A stretch of DNA of 64,000 nucleotides from Ochrobactrum sp. CGA5 (GCF_006345815.1 NZ_VCIG01000043.1:62001-126000); one strand, 5' to 3'. Shown: positions 9,043 through 17,968, counted from the stretch's first letter. Translations and numbers: made by a program. The notes: a model not told the origin generated them from the sequence alone.

Positions 9043-9975
9043 ATGAAACTTTTCGCAGGCAACTCCAACCGGGTTCTTGCCGAATCCGTTGCTCAGTATC
9101 TCAACATTCCGCTCGGTAAGGCCAGCGTCCGCCGCTTCGCCGATCAGGAAATCTTCGTGGAGATTCAGGAAAACGTACGCGGCGAAGACGTATTCGTTCT
9201 GCAATCGACTTCCTATCCGGCAAATGATCACCTGATGGAACTGCTCATCATGATCGATGCCTTCCGTCGCTCCTCGGCGCGTCGCATCACCGCCGTCCTG
9301 CCCTATTTCGGCTATGCCCGTCAGGATCGCAAGCCCGGTCCGCGCACGCCGATCTCGGCAAAGCTTGTCGCCAATCTCATCACCGAAGCCGGGGCCAATC
9401 GCGTTCTGACGCTCGACCTTCATGCCGGTCAGATTCAGGGCTTCTTCGATATCCCGACCGACAATCTCTATGCCGTTCCGGTCATTGCCCGCGATGTGAA
9501 GGCCAATTATGCCACCGGCAACTGCATGGTCGTTTCGCCTGACGTTGGCGGCGTGGTGCGTGCCCGTTCGCTCGCAAAGCGCATCGACGCGCAGCTCGCC
9601 ATCGTTGACAAGCGCCGTGAACGCCCAGGTGAATCGGAAGTCATGAACGTCATCGGCGACGTTTCCGGCAAGGACTGCCTGCTGTTCGACGACATCGTCG
9701 ATTCCGGCGGCACGCTCTGCAACGCAGCCGAAGCCCTGCTCAACAAGGGCGCGAAAAGCGTCACCGCCTACATTACGCATGGTGTTCTTTCCGGCGGTGC
9801 TGTTGCCCGTATCGCCTCGTCCAAGCTAAAGGAACTGGTCATCACCGATTCCATCCAGCCGACCACGGCAATCAACGATGCGCCGAATATCCGCGTTCTG
9901 TCGATCTCGGACCTGATTGGCGAAGCCATCGCCCGCACGGCAGCGGAAGAGTCGGTTTCGAGCCTGTTCGACTAA
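9043..9975 (+). CDS. prs: Ribose-phosphate pyrophosphokinase
   Basis: The 310-residue enzyme makes PRPP from ribose 5-phosphate and ATP, feeding purine, pyrimidine, His and Trp synthesis. MKLFAGNSN at 9043 is the usual start. The flexible loop/ATP region ([19 protein letters not shown]), the catalytic KRR stretch (VDKRRERPG) and the PRPP-binding motif ([20 protein letters not shown]) are all present. The 286-base gap upstream holds no gene and should contain the promoter. PRPP made here is used by Apt (17969-18514). Confidence 0.97.
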   Translation: MKLFAGNSNRVLAESVAQYLNIPLGKASVRRFADQEIFVEIQENVRGEDVFVLQSTSYPANDHLMELLIMIDAFRRSSARRITAVLPYFGYARQDRKPGPRTPISAKLVANLITEAGANRVLTLDLHAGQIQGFFDIPTDNLYAVPVIARDVKANYATGNCMVVSPDVGGVVRARSLAKRIDAQLAIVDKRRERPGESEVMNVIGDVSGKDCLLFDDIVDSGGTLCNAAEALLNKGAKSVTAYITHGVLSGGAVARIASSKLKELVITDSIQPTTAINDAPNIRVLSISDLIGEAIARTAAEESVSSLFD

Positions 9976-9977
9976 AA

Positions 9978-10023
9978 GCATGTCGCGGAAAAGTGGAAAC
10001 CGGTTTTCCCATCACGATATGCT
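9978..10023. repeat. Rhizobial-type palindromic intergenic repeat (copy 1)
   Basis: An imperfect palindrome starting GCATGTCGCGG and ending ATATGC carries the core AAAAGTGGAAACCGGTTTTC, identical to the core of the copy at 13560-13604. It lies between the convergent prs and chrA genes and could act as a bidirectional terminator. Elements of this form are dispersed in intergenic regions of Hyphomicrobiales genomes. Confidence 0.75.
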
Positions 10024-10029
10024 TGGAGC

Positions 10030-11328
10030 CTAGAATACCAGCCTGATGGCGATCCCGAAACATGCCGCCAGCAACAGCACGAGCGGCATGTTCAGTTTGA
10101 AGACGACAAGCAACAATGCCGCCGCGCCTGCGATCAGGACGGCGGCATTGTCTATTGTGCTCCAGACCGGAAGCGGCAATGTGAAAGGACCGGCGGCCTT
10201 CTCGACCACCTGCAAAAAGATCACATGCAGCGAGAACCACAGCGCCAAATTGGCAATCACGCCGACGACGGCGGCGGTGATCCCACCCATCATGGCAGAC
10301 AGCCAGCGCACCTGACGCAGCCGCTCGACGAATGGCGCGCCGGCCAGTATCCATAAAAAGCAGGGCACAAAGGTAAACCACAGCGCAATCAATCCGCCGG
10401 AAAAGCCCCCCGAAAGCGGCGGCAGGCCCGAGAGGTTCGCAGCACCCACAAAGCCCACGAAGACCAGCACGAGGATCAACGGCCCCGGCGTGGTTTCCGC
10501 CAGACCGAGTCCGGTCAGCATCTCGCCCGGCTTCATCCAGCCGAAATGCTCGACCGCCTGCTGCGCCGTATAGGACAGTGCCGCATAGGCCCCGCCAAAT
10601 GTCACCGCCGCCAGCTTTGAGAAAAACGCTGCTTCCTGCACAAAGACATGCCCTCCCCCAAAAACCAAGAAGAGCCCAAGCAGAGGCAAAAGCCACAGGC
10701 CGCCCCAGATAAGCGTCTGCTGCGTAAATTCACGCAAGGCACCGGGTGTCGCCTCGCCCAGAATTGTTGCTGTACTGCTCCCCTGAATGAGGTGCCGTAA
10801 TCCACCGGCGACAGCCGCAAGCAGGATGACAAGCGGAAAAGGCAGTTTCAGAAAGGCTATCGCAATGAAGGCCGAAATCGCCACCGCATAAGAAAAGCCC
10901 GAAGCCAATGTCCGTTTGGCCATACGATAGAGCGCTTCGAAAACTACCGCGAGAACAGCGGCCTTGAGGCCGAACAGTAGTCCGGCCACGATCTCGACAT
11001 GCCCGAAGGCGATATAAAGCGTAGACAATGCCAGCATGACAACAGCGCCGGGCAACACGAATAACAGTCCTGCCAGCAGGCCACCGCGCCAGCCTTTAAC
11101 CACCCAGCCGCAATAGGTCGCAAGCTGCATGGCTTCCGGCCCCGGCAGCAACATGCAGAAGTTCAGCGCATGGATCAGCCGCTCCTGATCCAACCATTTC
11201 TTCTCATCCACAAGGATGCGCTGCAACATGGCGATCTGCGCAGCAGGTCCACCAAACGATAGAACACCTATCTTGCCGAATGTCGTGAAAATTTCCCCGA
11301 AACCTGGCCGCTCTTCTAGCTCTGTCAC
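10030..11328 (-). CDS. chrA: Chromate efflux transporter ChrA (two-domain, long form)
   Basis: The 432-residue multi-pass membrane protein has the duplicated CHR structure. The N-terminal half begins FTTFGKIGVLSFGGPAAQIA and contains FCMLLPGPEAMQLATYCGW. The C-terminal half repeats the theme with FFSKLAAVTFGGAYAALSYT and GLGLAETTPGPLILVLVFVG. Members export chromate, using the proton gradient. The gene stands alone, convergent with prs and with no chrB regulator beside it, so it is probably a stand-alone efflux gene. Confidence 0.94.
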   Translation of the reverse strand: MTELEERPGFGEIFTTFGKIGVLSFGGPAAQIAMLQRILVDEKKWLDQERLIHALNFCMLLPGPEAMQLATYCGWVVKGWRGGLLAGLLFVLPGAVVMLALSTLYIAFGHVEIVAGLLFGLKAAVLAVVFEALYRMAKRTLASGFSYAVAISAFIAIAFLKLPFPLVILLAAVAGGLRHLIQGSSTATILGEATPGALREFTQQTLIWGGLWLLPLLGLFLVFGGGHVFVQEAAFFSKLAAVTFGGAYAALSYTAQQAVEHFGWMKPGEMLTGLGLAETTPGPLILVLVFVGFVGAANLSGLPPLSGGFSGGLIALWFTFVPCFLWILAGAPFVERLRQVRWLSAMMGGITAAVVGVIANLALWFSLHVIFLQVVEKAAGPFTLPLPVWSTIDNAAVLIAGAAALLLVVFKLNMPLVLLLAACFGIAIRLVF

Positions 11329-11412
11329 GTGACCGTCCTGATTGATTCCATCACAAGCTGTCGTCGATGATCATTGCAGGTTCATGACAGTTATCACAGG
11401 CAACACCTTGTT

Positions 11413-12957
11413 TTACTCGGCGGCTGCACCCTCTTCCGCCAGATCATCCGGCGCATTCGGGTCGCCCGGTGCAGTCTCACAGCCGAGGTCAGGGAAATTG
11501 ACGATGCGCAGTCCCTTGAAATCATTGCGGACAACCAGAAGCCCTCGCTCTTCAAAATAAGTCAGCAGACGCCGTGCGCGGCTGAACGAATGCGTGCCAT
11601 AGGCACGTGCAAGCGCCGCATCGGACGGACAAGGGGCGCCAGTCACCGCCGCCTGCGCCACAATCAGGAACACGCCCTGTACGTCATCGGTGAGGCTTTC
11701 CGAGAGAGCAAGCGCCTGCTGCCACGTCTCGCCGCTTGCAACATCGCCTTCGATACTGGCCTGCGCCACTGCCAGCCTGCGCCGGAACGCTGGCAGCGCC
11801 AATGGCTCGCCTGGCACGCGATGGATGCGGCAGCGCACAAGAAAGTCCTGATAAAGAACCGCGACCGATCGGAACGAGGCTTCTGGATCATCAACAATCT
11901 CGCGCATGACCTTTTCAAGAAGCTCATCGCGTTCGGCTTCCACAATGCCCGGAAACAAAGGTTCCTGTGCGAGTTCGGCTTCGGGCTTGGGTTTTGCCAC
12001 CTGCGCCAGGATTTCCGACGTCGATGGCGGCGGCGGGGGCGGTGGCGCTCTGCGCACGGGGGTGCGGATTTCCTGCGGCGCTGGCGTGAAGATGAGATCG
12101 AGCGGATCTTCCGGCGCATCGGGCAGCGGCATCAGCTTGGGCGAAGAAGACCGCGCCGAGGTTTCCACTTTGCCAATCTTGATCGGCAAAGGGCGGCGCG
12201 ACAATGCAGGGCCAAGCGCCACGAAATGTCCACGCTGCAAATCGCGGAACATTTCAGCTTGGCGGCGCTCCATGCCCAGAAGATCGGCTGCGCGGGCCAT
12301 GTCGATGTCAAGGAATGTGCGCCCCATGAGGAAGTTGGAGGCTTCAGCGGCAACGTTCTTGGCAAGCTTCGCCAGTCGCTGCGTGGCGATGACACCCGCT
12401 AGCCCGCGTTTTCGTCCGCGACACATGAGATTGGTCATTGCCCCCAGCGACAGCTTACGGGCTTCATCCGACACTTCGCCAGCGGCAGCAGGCGCAAAAA
12501 GCTGCGCCTCATCCACGACCACGAGCATCGGATACCAATAGTCGCGCTCGGCATCGAAAAGGCCACCGAGAAAAGCCGCGGCTGAGCGCATCTGCTGCTC
12601 GACGTCGAGACCTTCCAGATTAAGCACCACCGAAACGCGGTGCTGACGAATGCGTCCAGCGATACGGGTCAGCTCGGCCTCGGTGCGGGCGGCATCGACA
12701 ACAACATGGCCGTAAACATCGGCCAGCGTGACGAAATCGCCTTCGGGATCGACGATGCATTGCTGCACCCATTGCGCGCTCTGTTCCAGAAGGCGGCGCA
12801 GAAGATGCGACTTGCCGGAGCCGGAATTGCCCTGCACAAGCAGACGTGTGGCGAGAAGCTCCTCAAGATCAAGCATGGCCTGCTTGCCACCGCCAAGCGC
12901 TGCCGCCGAGGCAGAACCGCTTCCCGTGACAGAACCCATGTCGATACCGACCTGCAT
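11413..12957 (-). CDS. HerA/DUF87-type ATPase with C-terminal extension
   Basis: The 514-residue P-loop ATPase has Walker A GNSGSGKS at residues 43-50 and Walker B MLVVVDEAQ near 144-152. GVIATQRLAKLAKNVAAEASN matches the sensor/arginine region of HerA-like ATPases. After about residue 265 come a Pro-rich linker and a helical C-terminal region. No NurA-type nuclease is adjacent. Start ATG 12957 is chosen because AAGGAGG lies 4 bases upstream; upstream in-frame codons have nothing comparable. It may act in DNA translocation or repair, or be a widespread alphaproteobacterial ATPase of unknown role. Confidence 0.85.
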   Translation of the reverse strand: MQVGIDMGSVTGSGSASAAALGGGKQAMLDLEELLATRLLVQGNSGSGKSHLLRRLLEQSAQWVQQCIVDPEGDFVTLADVYGHVVVDAARTEAELTRIAGRIRQHRVSVVLNLEGLDVEQQMRSAAAFLGGLFDAERDYWYPMLVVVDEAQLFAPAAAGEVSDEARKLSLGAMTNLMCRGRKRGLAGVIATQRLAKLAKNVAAEASNFLMGRTFLDIDMARAADLLGMERRQAEMFRDLQRGHFVALGPALSRRPLPIKIGKVETSARSSSPKLMPLPDAPEDPLDLIFTPAPQEIRTPVRRAPPPPPPPSTSEILAQVAKPKPEAELAQEPLFPGIVEAERDELLEKVMREIVDDPEASFRSVAVLYQDFLVRCRIHRVPGEPLALPAFRRRLAVAQASIEGDVASGETWQQALALSESLTDDVQGVFLIVAQAAVTGAPCPSDAALARAYGTHSFSRARRLLTYFEERGLLVVRNDFKGLRIVNFPDLGCETAPGDPNAPDDLAEEGAAAE

Positions 12958-13228
12958 CTCGCCTCCTTGATTCAACATTACAGGAACAGACGACTCGCGC
13001 AGAAAACCCGCCAGTCGATCAGGCACCCGCTTAACACTTTTGCGGCTGTCATTGCCACCCGTTAAGACAAATGCCCACAGATGCCGGGCAGTAGATTGCA
13101 ACCTGAAGTTTTGATAGCAATCCTGTCAGGGGGCAAAAGCAGCTAGCGTCCAGCAAGCGGGCGCGTCGGGGAGGATGAGCCGCTCCGACCGTGGCAAAGG
13201 CTTTGCCCTCTATTCGGAGGTGAATTGA

Positions 13229-13318
13229 ATGTGGTTAATCCCCATCATATTCACGCTTAGATTAAAGAAAACCCGCACCGGCTGGCAAGCTACAGTGCGG
13301 GTACAGCTCTTTATCTGA
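13229..13318 (+). CDS. Candidate 29-residue small protein (possible type I toxin)
   Basis: An ORF of 29 codons starts with ATG 13229, five bases after GGAGGTGA, an almost complete anti-16S match. The peptide begins MWLIPIIFTLRLKKTR: a short hydrophobic stretch followed by basic residues, and it ends in VRVQLFI. The leader upstream can fold into several stems, for example GGCAAAG/CTTTGCC near 13193-13207. The 3' half is covered by a convergent antisense RNA (13262-13352). Size, composition and layout resemble type I toxins. I do not recognise a known family, and translation is inferred from the ribosome binding site only. Confidence 0.5.
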   Translation: MWLIPIIFTLRLKKTRTGWQATVRVQLFI

Positions 13319-13352
13319 GTACACGTTAGCTGGAGTTCACGCTTCAGCTACC
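13262..13352 (-). ncRNA. Candidate antisense sRNA over the 3' half of the small ORF
   Basis: Read on the minus strand there is a start region near 13352, a hairpin of TAGCTGAAG with CTCCAGCTA around a 6-base loop (13350-13327), an unstructured stretch, then an intrinsic terminator. The terminator is a perfect 8-bp stem ACCCGCAC/GTGCGGGT (13302-13271) followed by TTTCTTTAA. Length would be about 85-90 nt. Two stem-loops and a promoter at the right distance make transcription likely. It may be an antitoxin for the small ORF or an independent trans-acting sRNA. Confidence 0.6.
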
Positions 13353-13358
13353 GATCCG

Positions 13359-13387
13359 AATATAGGCCATCGGGATCACTTTTCCAA
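13359..13387 (-). promoter_or_regulatory. Sigma-70-like promoter for the antisense sRNA
   Basis: On the minus strand: TTGGAA (13387-13382), a 17-base spacer, then TATATT (13364-13359). The -10 matches consensus at 5 of 6 positions and the -35 at 4 of 6. Predicted initiation is near 13352. Confidence 0.55.
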
Positions 13388-13559
13388 CTATCGCCCGTCA
13401 GCCTCCGTGTGAGGCAAACCCAAAAAACTTGCACCGCCGCGCGCTATGCTCTATAGCACCGCCATCCGCGTAGACACCCTTGGAGGCAACGCGGAATGGA
13501 GCGGTCCGGTCTTTCACCTTGTGACAGACGATACGGGCTGTTTCATGTCGTTTGTTGAA

Positions 13560-13604
13560 GCATGGTCCCGAAAAGTGGAAACCGGTTTTCGGACAAGATC
13601 ATGC
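13560..13604. repeat. Rhizobial-type palindromic intergenic repeat (copy 2)
   Basis: A palindrome beginning GCATGGTCCCG and ending GATCATGC shares the core AAAAGTGGAAACCGGTTTTC with the copy at 9978-10023. It lies 49 bases before rplY, in its probable 5' leader. Confidence 0.75.
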
Positions 13605-13652
13605 GCAGATTATACAGCGGGCGACACTCCAGTAACATCGAAAGGAAATGCC

Positions 13653-14276
13653 ATGAGCGAGACTTACGTGCTCAAGGCCGATCTGCGTACCCGGGTTGGT
13701 AAGGGGTCCTCCCGCGAACTGCGTCGCAACGGCCAGATTCCTGCAGTCATCTATGGCGACAAGCAGGAACCCCTCGCAATCGCTGTCTCCTACAAGGAGA
13801 TCTTCTACAAGATTCATGGCGGTGGCTTTAAGACCACTGTTGCCACGATCGAAGTGGACGGCAAGAAGATTCAGGTCCTCCCGAAGGACTACCAGCTGGA
13901 TCCGGTCCGTGACTTCCCGCAGCATGTCGACTTCCTGCGCGTTTCCGCGAAGTCGGTCGTCCACGTAAATGTTCCGGTTCACTTCAAAAACGAAGAAGCA
14001 GCTCCGGGCATCAAGCGCGGTGGCGTTCTCAACATCGTTCGTCACGACGTTGAACTTATCGTTCCGGCCAATGCAATCCCGGAAGCGCTTGAAATTGACC
14101 TGACCGGTCTTGAGATCGGCGACTCGGTTCACATTTCGGCCGTTAAGCTGCCAAAGGGCGCAACGCCCGCCATTCAGGATCGCGACTTCACCATCGCCAC
14201 CATTGCTGCTCCTGCCGGCCTGAAGTCGGAAGAAAACGCAGAAGGCGCTGCAGAAGAAGCCAAGGACGGCGAATAA
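13653..14276 (+). CDS. rplY: 50S ribosomal protein L25 (Ctc/TL5 long form)
   Basis: The 207-residue protein binds 5S rRNA. The N-terminal L25 domain begins [20 protein letters not shown] and includes REL with [10 protein letters not shown]; the C-terminal TL5/Ctc beta domain (near residues 95-190) contains [20 protein letters not shown]. The Glu/Ala-rich acidic tail is typical of alphaproteobacterial members. ATG 13653 is preceded by AAAGGAA. The gene lies 30 bases before pth, the usual rplY-pth arrangement. Confidence 0.96.
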   Translation: MSETYVLKADLRTRVGKGSSRELRRNGQIPAVIYGDKQEPLAIAVSYKEIFYKIHGGGFKTTVATIEVDGKKIQVLPKDYQLDPVRDFPQHVDFLRVSAKSVVHVNVPVHFKNEEAAPGIKRGGVLNIVRHDVELIVPANAIPEALEIDLTGLEIGDSVHISAVKLPKGATPAIQDRDFTIATIAAPAGLKSEENAEGAAEEAKDGE

Positions 14277-14306
14277 TCGCTTGCCGCATTTTGGGGGCTC
14301 TGAACC

Positions 14307-15059
14307 ATGCTGCTCATCGCAGGTCTTGGCAATCCGGGCCCCAAATATGCGCATAACCGGCACAATATCGGTTTCATGGCGGCGGATGAAATATTCCGCC
14401 GCCATCGCTTTTCCAACTGGCAGAAGAAGTTTCAGGCCGAAATCGCCGACGGTGTGATTGATGGTGAAAAGGTTCTGCTGGTCAAACCACAGACTTTCAT
14501 GAACCTCTCGGGACAGTCTATCGGCGAGGCCATGCGCTTCTACAAGCTGGCACCTGCCGATCTCGTCGTGATCTATGACGAATTGGACCTTGTTCCGGGC
14601 AAGCTGCGCATCAAGACCGGCGGCGGCTCAGGCGGACATAACGGCATCAAATCCATCGACGCGCATTTGCAGTCCTTCCCCGGCGGCCTGAATTATCGTC
14701 GTATGCGTCTTGGCATCGGCCATCCAGGTGCGAAGGAACTCGTGCATAATTACGTCCTCGGCGATTTCGCCAAGGCCGACAATGAATGGCTGGACACGCT
14801 TCTGGGCGCTGTCGCCGACAATGCCGCGATGCTCGCCAAGGGCGAGGACAACAGTTTCATGAATCGCGTTGCGCTGGCCATGGGCGACGGCAATCAGCGG
14901 CCAAGCGGATTCAAGGCTGACCCTGCACAGATGGAAAAGGCGCCGCCCAAGGCACAAAGCCATATCCGTCAGGCCCGGCAGAACCAGAAAAAACCGAACA
15001 TTCCTGAAAGCGGTCCTATGGCCGAGATGCTGAAAAAGCTGCTGGGCAAAAAAGACTAA
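14307..15059 (+). CDS. pth: Peptidyl-tRNA hydrolase
   Basis: The 250-residue enzyme releases tRNA from prematurely dropped-off peptidyl-tRNA. The N-terminus [20 protein letters not shown] contains the conserved Asn and catalytic His of the GNPG..TRHN motif; [14 protein letters not shown] and [19 protein letters not shown] follow, as does [11 protein letters not shown]-terminal Lys/Pro/Gln-rich tail of about 55 residues extends beyond the E. coli enzyme and is common in this order. It is co-oriented with rplY and ychF. Confidence 0.97.
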   Translation: MLLIAGLGNPGPKYAHNRHNIGFMAADEIFRRHRFSNWQKKFQAEIADGVIDGEKVLLVKPQTFMNLSGQSIGEAMRFYKLAPADLVVIYDELDLVPGKLRIKTGGGSGGHNGIKSIDAHLQSFPGGLNYRRMRLGIGHPGAKELVHNYVLGDFAKADNEWLDTLLGAVADNAAMLAKGEDNSFMNRVALAMGDGNQRPSGFKADPAQMEKAPPKAQSHIRQARQNQKKPNIPESGPMAEMLKKLLGKKD

Positions 15060-15149
15060 GCACCACACGCCTGCTTGCCGCCTCTTGACGCTTCACACCT
15101 CAATGTCGCATAGCGACGGTAATTCCATTCTAGTCTGACAGGTACGATC

Positions 15150-16253
15150 ATGGGTTTCAAATGCGGCATCGTCGGTCTGCCAAATGTTGGCAAGTCGACG
15201 CTTTTCAACGCGCTGACCAAAACGGCCGCAGCACAGGCCGCGAACTATCCGTTCTGCACCATCGAGCCGAACACGGGCGAAGTGGCGGTTCCTGATCCGC
15301 GCCAGAGCGAGATTGCCAAAATCGCAGGTTCGAAAGAAATCATCCCGACCCGCATCAACTTCGTTGACATTGCTGGTCTCGTCCGCGGCGCATCGAAGGG
15401 CGAAGGTCTTGGCAACCAATTCCTCGCCAATATTCGCGAAGTCGACGCCATTGTGCATGTACTGCGCTGCTTCGAGGACGACGATATCACCCATGTCGAA
15501 GGCCGCATCGATCCCGTATCAGACGCCCAGACGGTCGAAACCGAGCTGATGCTGTCGGACCTCGAAAGCATCGAGCGCCGCATCGTTCAGATCCGCAAGC
15601 GCGCGACGGGCAAAGACAAGGAGGCCCTCACCATTCTGCCGGTGATGGAAAAGGCGCTGGAGCTGCTCCAGAATGGCCAGCCTGTCCGTCTGATGCTGGC
15701 GGACATTTCGCCGGAAGACCTTCTGACGCTGAAGGGCCTGAACCTTCTTACGTCCAAGCCGGTTCTCTATGTCTGCAACGTCGCAGAAAGCGATGCCGCC
15801 AACGGCAACGAATACAGCGCGGCCGTCGACAAGATGGCCCAGGAACAAGGTGCCCAGACGGTCATCATCTCCGCTGCAATCGAAGCGGAAGTGGCACAGC
15901 TCCCCGATGAGGAAGCCAAGGAATATCTGGAAAGCATGGACCTTGAAGAACCGGGTCTCGACCGTCTGATCCGTGCCGGTTACAAGCTTCTCGACCTCAT
16001 CACCTATTTCACTGCCGGACCGAAGGAAACCCGCGCCTGGACCATCAAGCGCGGCACCAAGGCTCCGGGTGCAGCCGGTGTCATCCACACCGATTTCGAG
16101 CGCGGCTTTATCCGCGCCCAGACCATCGCCTATGAAGACTACGTCAAATACAATGGCGAAGTCGGAGCGAAGGAAGCTGGCAAGGCCAGGGACGAAGGCA
16201 AGGAATACATCGTCCATGACGGCGATGTGATGCTGTTCCGTTTCAATACCTGA
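15150..16253 (+). CDS. ychF: Redox-regulated ATPase/GTPase YchF
   Basis: The 367-residue Obg-family protein has P-loop GLPNVGKSTLFNALT near residue 8, the YPFCTIEPN switch region, and a Walker B-like FVDIAGLVRGASKGEGLGNQ. A coiled-coil insert lies near residues 130-200. A C-terminal TGS domain begins at TYFTAGPKETRAWTIKRGT and ends with the conserved VHDGDVMLFRFN. YchF/OLA1 prefers ATP and binds ribosomes. It is the last gene of the rplY-pth-ychF set and is followed by a good intrinsic terminator. Confidence 0.97.
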   Translation: MGFKCGIVGLPNVGKSTLFNALTKTAAAQAANYPFCTIEPNTGEVAVPDPRQSEIAKIAGSKEIIPTRINFVDIAGLVRGASKGEGLGNQFLANIREVDAIVHVLRCFEDDDITHVEGRIDPVSDAQTVETELMLSDLESIERRIVQIRKRATGKDKEALTILPVMEKALELLQNGQPVRLMLADISPEDLLTLKGLNLLTSKPVLYVCNVAESDAANGNEYSAAVDKMAQEQGAQTVIISAAIEAEVAQLPDEEAKEYLESMDLEEPGLDRLIRAGYKLLDLITYFTAGPKETRAWTIKRGTKAPGAAGVIHTDFERGFIRAQTIAYEDYVKYNGEVGAKEAGKARDEGKEYIVHDGDVMLFRFNT

Positions 16254-16261
16254 TACGATCA

Positions 16262-16290
16262 GGCCGCCCAAAACCGGCGGCCTTTTCTTT
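16262..16290 (+). terminator. Intrinsic terminator after ychF
   Basis: The stem GGCCGCC/GGCGGCC (16262-16268 with 16276-16282) has a 7-base loop and is followed by TTTTCTTTTT. It ends the rplY-pth-ychF unit just before the first MaoC gene. Confidence 0.85.
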
Positions 16291-16314
16291 TTGTGTCTTT
16301 GGAGGAGATCGAGG

Positions 16315-16800
16315 GTGAGCAAGCCTTTGCCAAAATATGCTTATGAGGATATGGAACCGGGAATGACCCTTCCCTTCGGTCCTCGTACGATCAGCAAGGA
16401 AGAAATCATCGAATTTGCCAGCGAGTTCGATCCGCAGCCATTCCATCTTGACGAGGAAGCAGGCAAGGCAAGCGTGCTGGGCGGGCTGGCCGCCTCAGGC
16501 TGGCAAACTGCATCTCTCATCATGCGCATGGTCTGCGATGCCTACCTCACAAACTCGACTTCACAAGGTGGTCCCGGCGTCGAATTCACGCGCTGGAAGC
16601 GCCCCGTGCTCGCGGGCGATACGCTGAATGGCGTGACAACGATCAAGGACAAGCGCATTTCAAAATCGCGCCCGGCAATCGGGCTGGTAACGTTCCATCA
16701 TGAGCTGTTCAATCAGCGCGGCGAAAGCGTTTGCGAAATGCAACATCCGTGCATGATGCTGCGCCGCTATTGCGAGGCGACAGCGGGAGGAGCGTCATGA
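16315..16800 (+). CDS. MaoC-like hotdog dehydratase, subunit 1
   Basis: The protein has 161 residues from GTG 16315, which has GGAGGAG 7 bases upstream. The MaoC signature is FASEFDPQPFHLDEEAGKAS followed by GGLAASGWQTASL, with the hydratase Asp and His. A single hotdog domain is present. Family members hydrate enoyl-CoA or related acyl thioesters. The gene overlaps the next MaoC gene by four bases (ATGA), so the two are probably made together and could form a heterodimer. The substrate is not evident. Confidence 0.88.
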   Translation: MSKPLPKYAYEDMEPGMTLPFGPRTISKEEIIEFASEFDPQPFHLDEEAGKASVLGGLAASGWQTASLIMRMVCDAYLTNSTSQGGPGVEFTRWKRPVLAGDTLNGVTTIKDKRISKSRPAIGLVTFHHELFNQRGESVCEMQHPCMMLRRYCEATAGGAS

Positions 16801-17270
16801 GTTTCCTGGAAGAAAATCTCGGACAGAACCTGGTCATCGGCAGCTATACGTTTACTGCCGAGGAAATCGTCAATTTCGCTCGAAAGTATGATCCGCAGCC
16901 GTTCCATCTGGATGCCGACGCAGCAAAGAAGAGCGTCTTCGGTGGGCTATGCGCTTCCGGCTGGCACACCACGGCAGTGTTCATGAAGCTCAATGTCGCT
17001 TCCATCGTGCAGGCGACGAAGGAAGCTTTGAAACGCGGCGAAACACCGCCGACATTTGGACCCTCGCCGGGCTTTGAAAACCTCAAATGGGCGAAGCCCG
17101 TTTATGCCGGGGATACGATCACCTACCGGCGCCGGGTCCATGCCATCAGGCCACTCGCTTCCCGTCCCGGTTGGTCCATGCTGACCATGACGACAAGCGC
17201 CCATAACCAGAATGGCGAAGAGGTGCTGTCCTTCGACAATGCCGCGATGGTGAAACTGCCAGAACGGTAA
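16797..17270 (+). CDS. MaoC-like hotdog dehydratase, subunit 2
   Basis: The protein has 157 residues from ATG 16797 inside the stop of the previous gene. FARKYDPQPFHLDADAAKKSVFGG carries the D-x(4)-H hydratase motif, followed by GGLCASGWHTTAVFMK. It is clearly a paralogue of its neighbour, implying tandem duplication. Both copies keep the catalytic residues, unlike some MaoC pairs in which one copy is degenerate. The stop abuts that of the convergent PfpI-like gene. Confidence 0.88.
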   Translation: MSFLEENLGQNLVIGSYTFTAEEIVNFARKYDPQPFHLDADAAKKSVFGGLCASGWHTTAVFMKLNVASIVQATKEALKRGETPPTFGPSPGFENLKWAKPVYAGDTITYRRRVHAIRPLASRPGWSMLTMTTSAHNQNGEEVLSFDNAAMVKLPER

Positions 17271-17948
17271 TCAGTCTCGCTTCCAGCCCGAAAAAATTGC
17301 CTCCCTCGCCGCTCTGGATGCGGCGAGACGTTCACGGCCCCGCTCCAAAACCTCCGCGCGAGCTTCGTTGGGCGTCCCTGACTTGAACGGTGGTGAGGGA
17401 GCGTATTCGAGCGTCAATTGAACAGTTTCCGCTTCTGTTTGTCCGAATAGCTCTTCGAGGATAGACAAACCAAAATCTATACCGGACGTTACACCACCGG
17501 CGGTAATGACATTTCCGTCTCGAACAACGCGCGCCTCGGTTGCTATCGCCCCAAAGTGCTCTAGAAAATCCATGGCATTCCAATGCGTTGTCGTCCTTCG
17601 CCCCTTAAGCAGTCCGGCTGCGCCGAGAACCAATGCGCCTGTGCAGACAGAGGTTACATACCGCGCGCGCTGCGCTTGCTGCCTGACGAAATCCAGCACA
17701 ACGTCATCCGTCAGCAGCGGGTTCACCCCGCCGCCAGGAATACAGATCACGTCAAGTTGCGGACAATCATCAAAAGTCGCCGTCGGTATGAAGGTGAGCC
17801 CCGATGAGGACGTGACCGGATTGCGATCCTTCCAGATCAGGTGAACGTCAGCCCCTTCTGCCGACGAAAAAACTTCATAAGGTCCTGTCAGATCGAGTTG
17901 CTGAATGGAGGGAAAAACCAGAAGTCCAAACGACAAAGCCACAATCAA
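17271..17948 (-). CDS. DJ-1/PfpI family protein, isonitrile hydratase-like
   Basis: The 225-residue protein has the class I glutamine amidotransferase-like fold. The nucleophile elbow is SVCTGALVLGAAGLLKG, with Cys in the AxC[ST]G position. LLVFPSIQQLDLTGPYEVFS near the N-terminus and VICIPGGGVNPLL fit the family, and TTHWNAMDFL and GGVTSGIDFGLSI match isonitrile hydratase (InhA of Pseudomonas) and related GATase1 proteins. Substrate is not known. It is convergent with the MaoC pair and lies 20 bases downstream of apt on the same strand. Confidence 0.85.
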   Translation of the reverse strand: MIVALSFGLLVFPSIQQLDLTGPYEVFSSAEGADVHLIWKDRNPVTSSSGLTFIPTATFDDCPQLDVICIPGGGVNPLLTDDVVLDFVRQQAQRARYVTSVCTGALVLGAAGLLKGRRTTTHWNAMDFLEHFGAIATEARVVRDGNVITAGGVTSGIDFGLSILEELFGQTEAETVQLTLEYAPSPPFKSGTPNEARAEVLERGRERLAASRAAREAIFSGWKRD

Positions 17949-17968
17949 TATCCCTTATGATATCTGTC

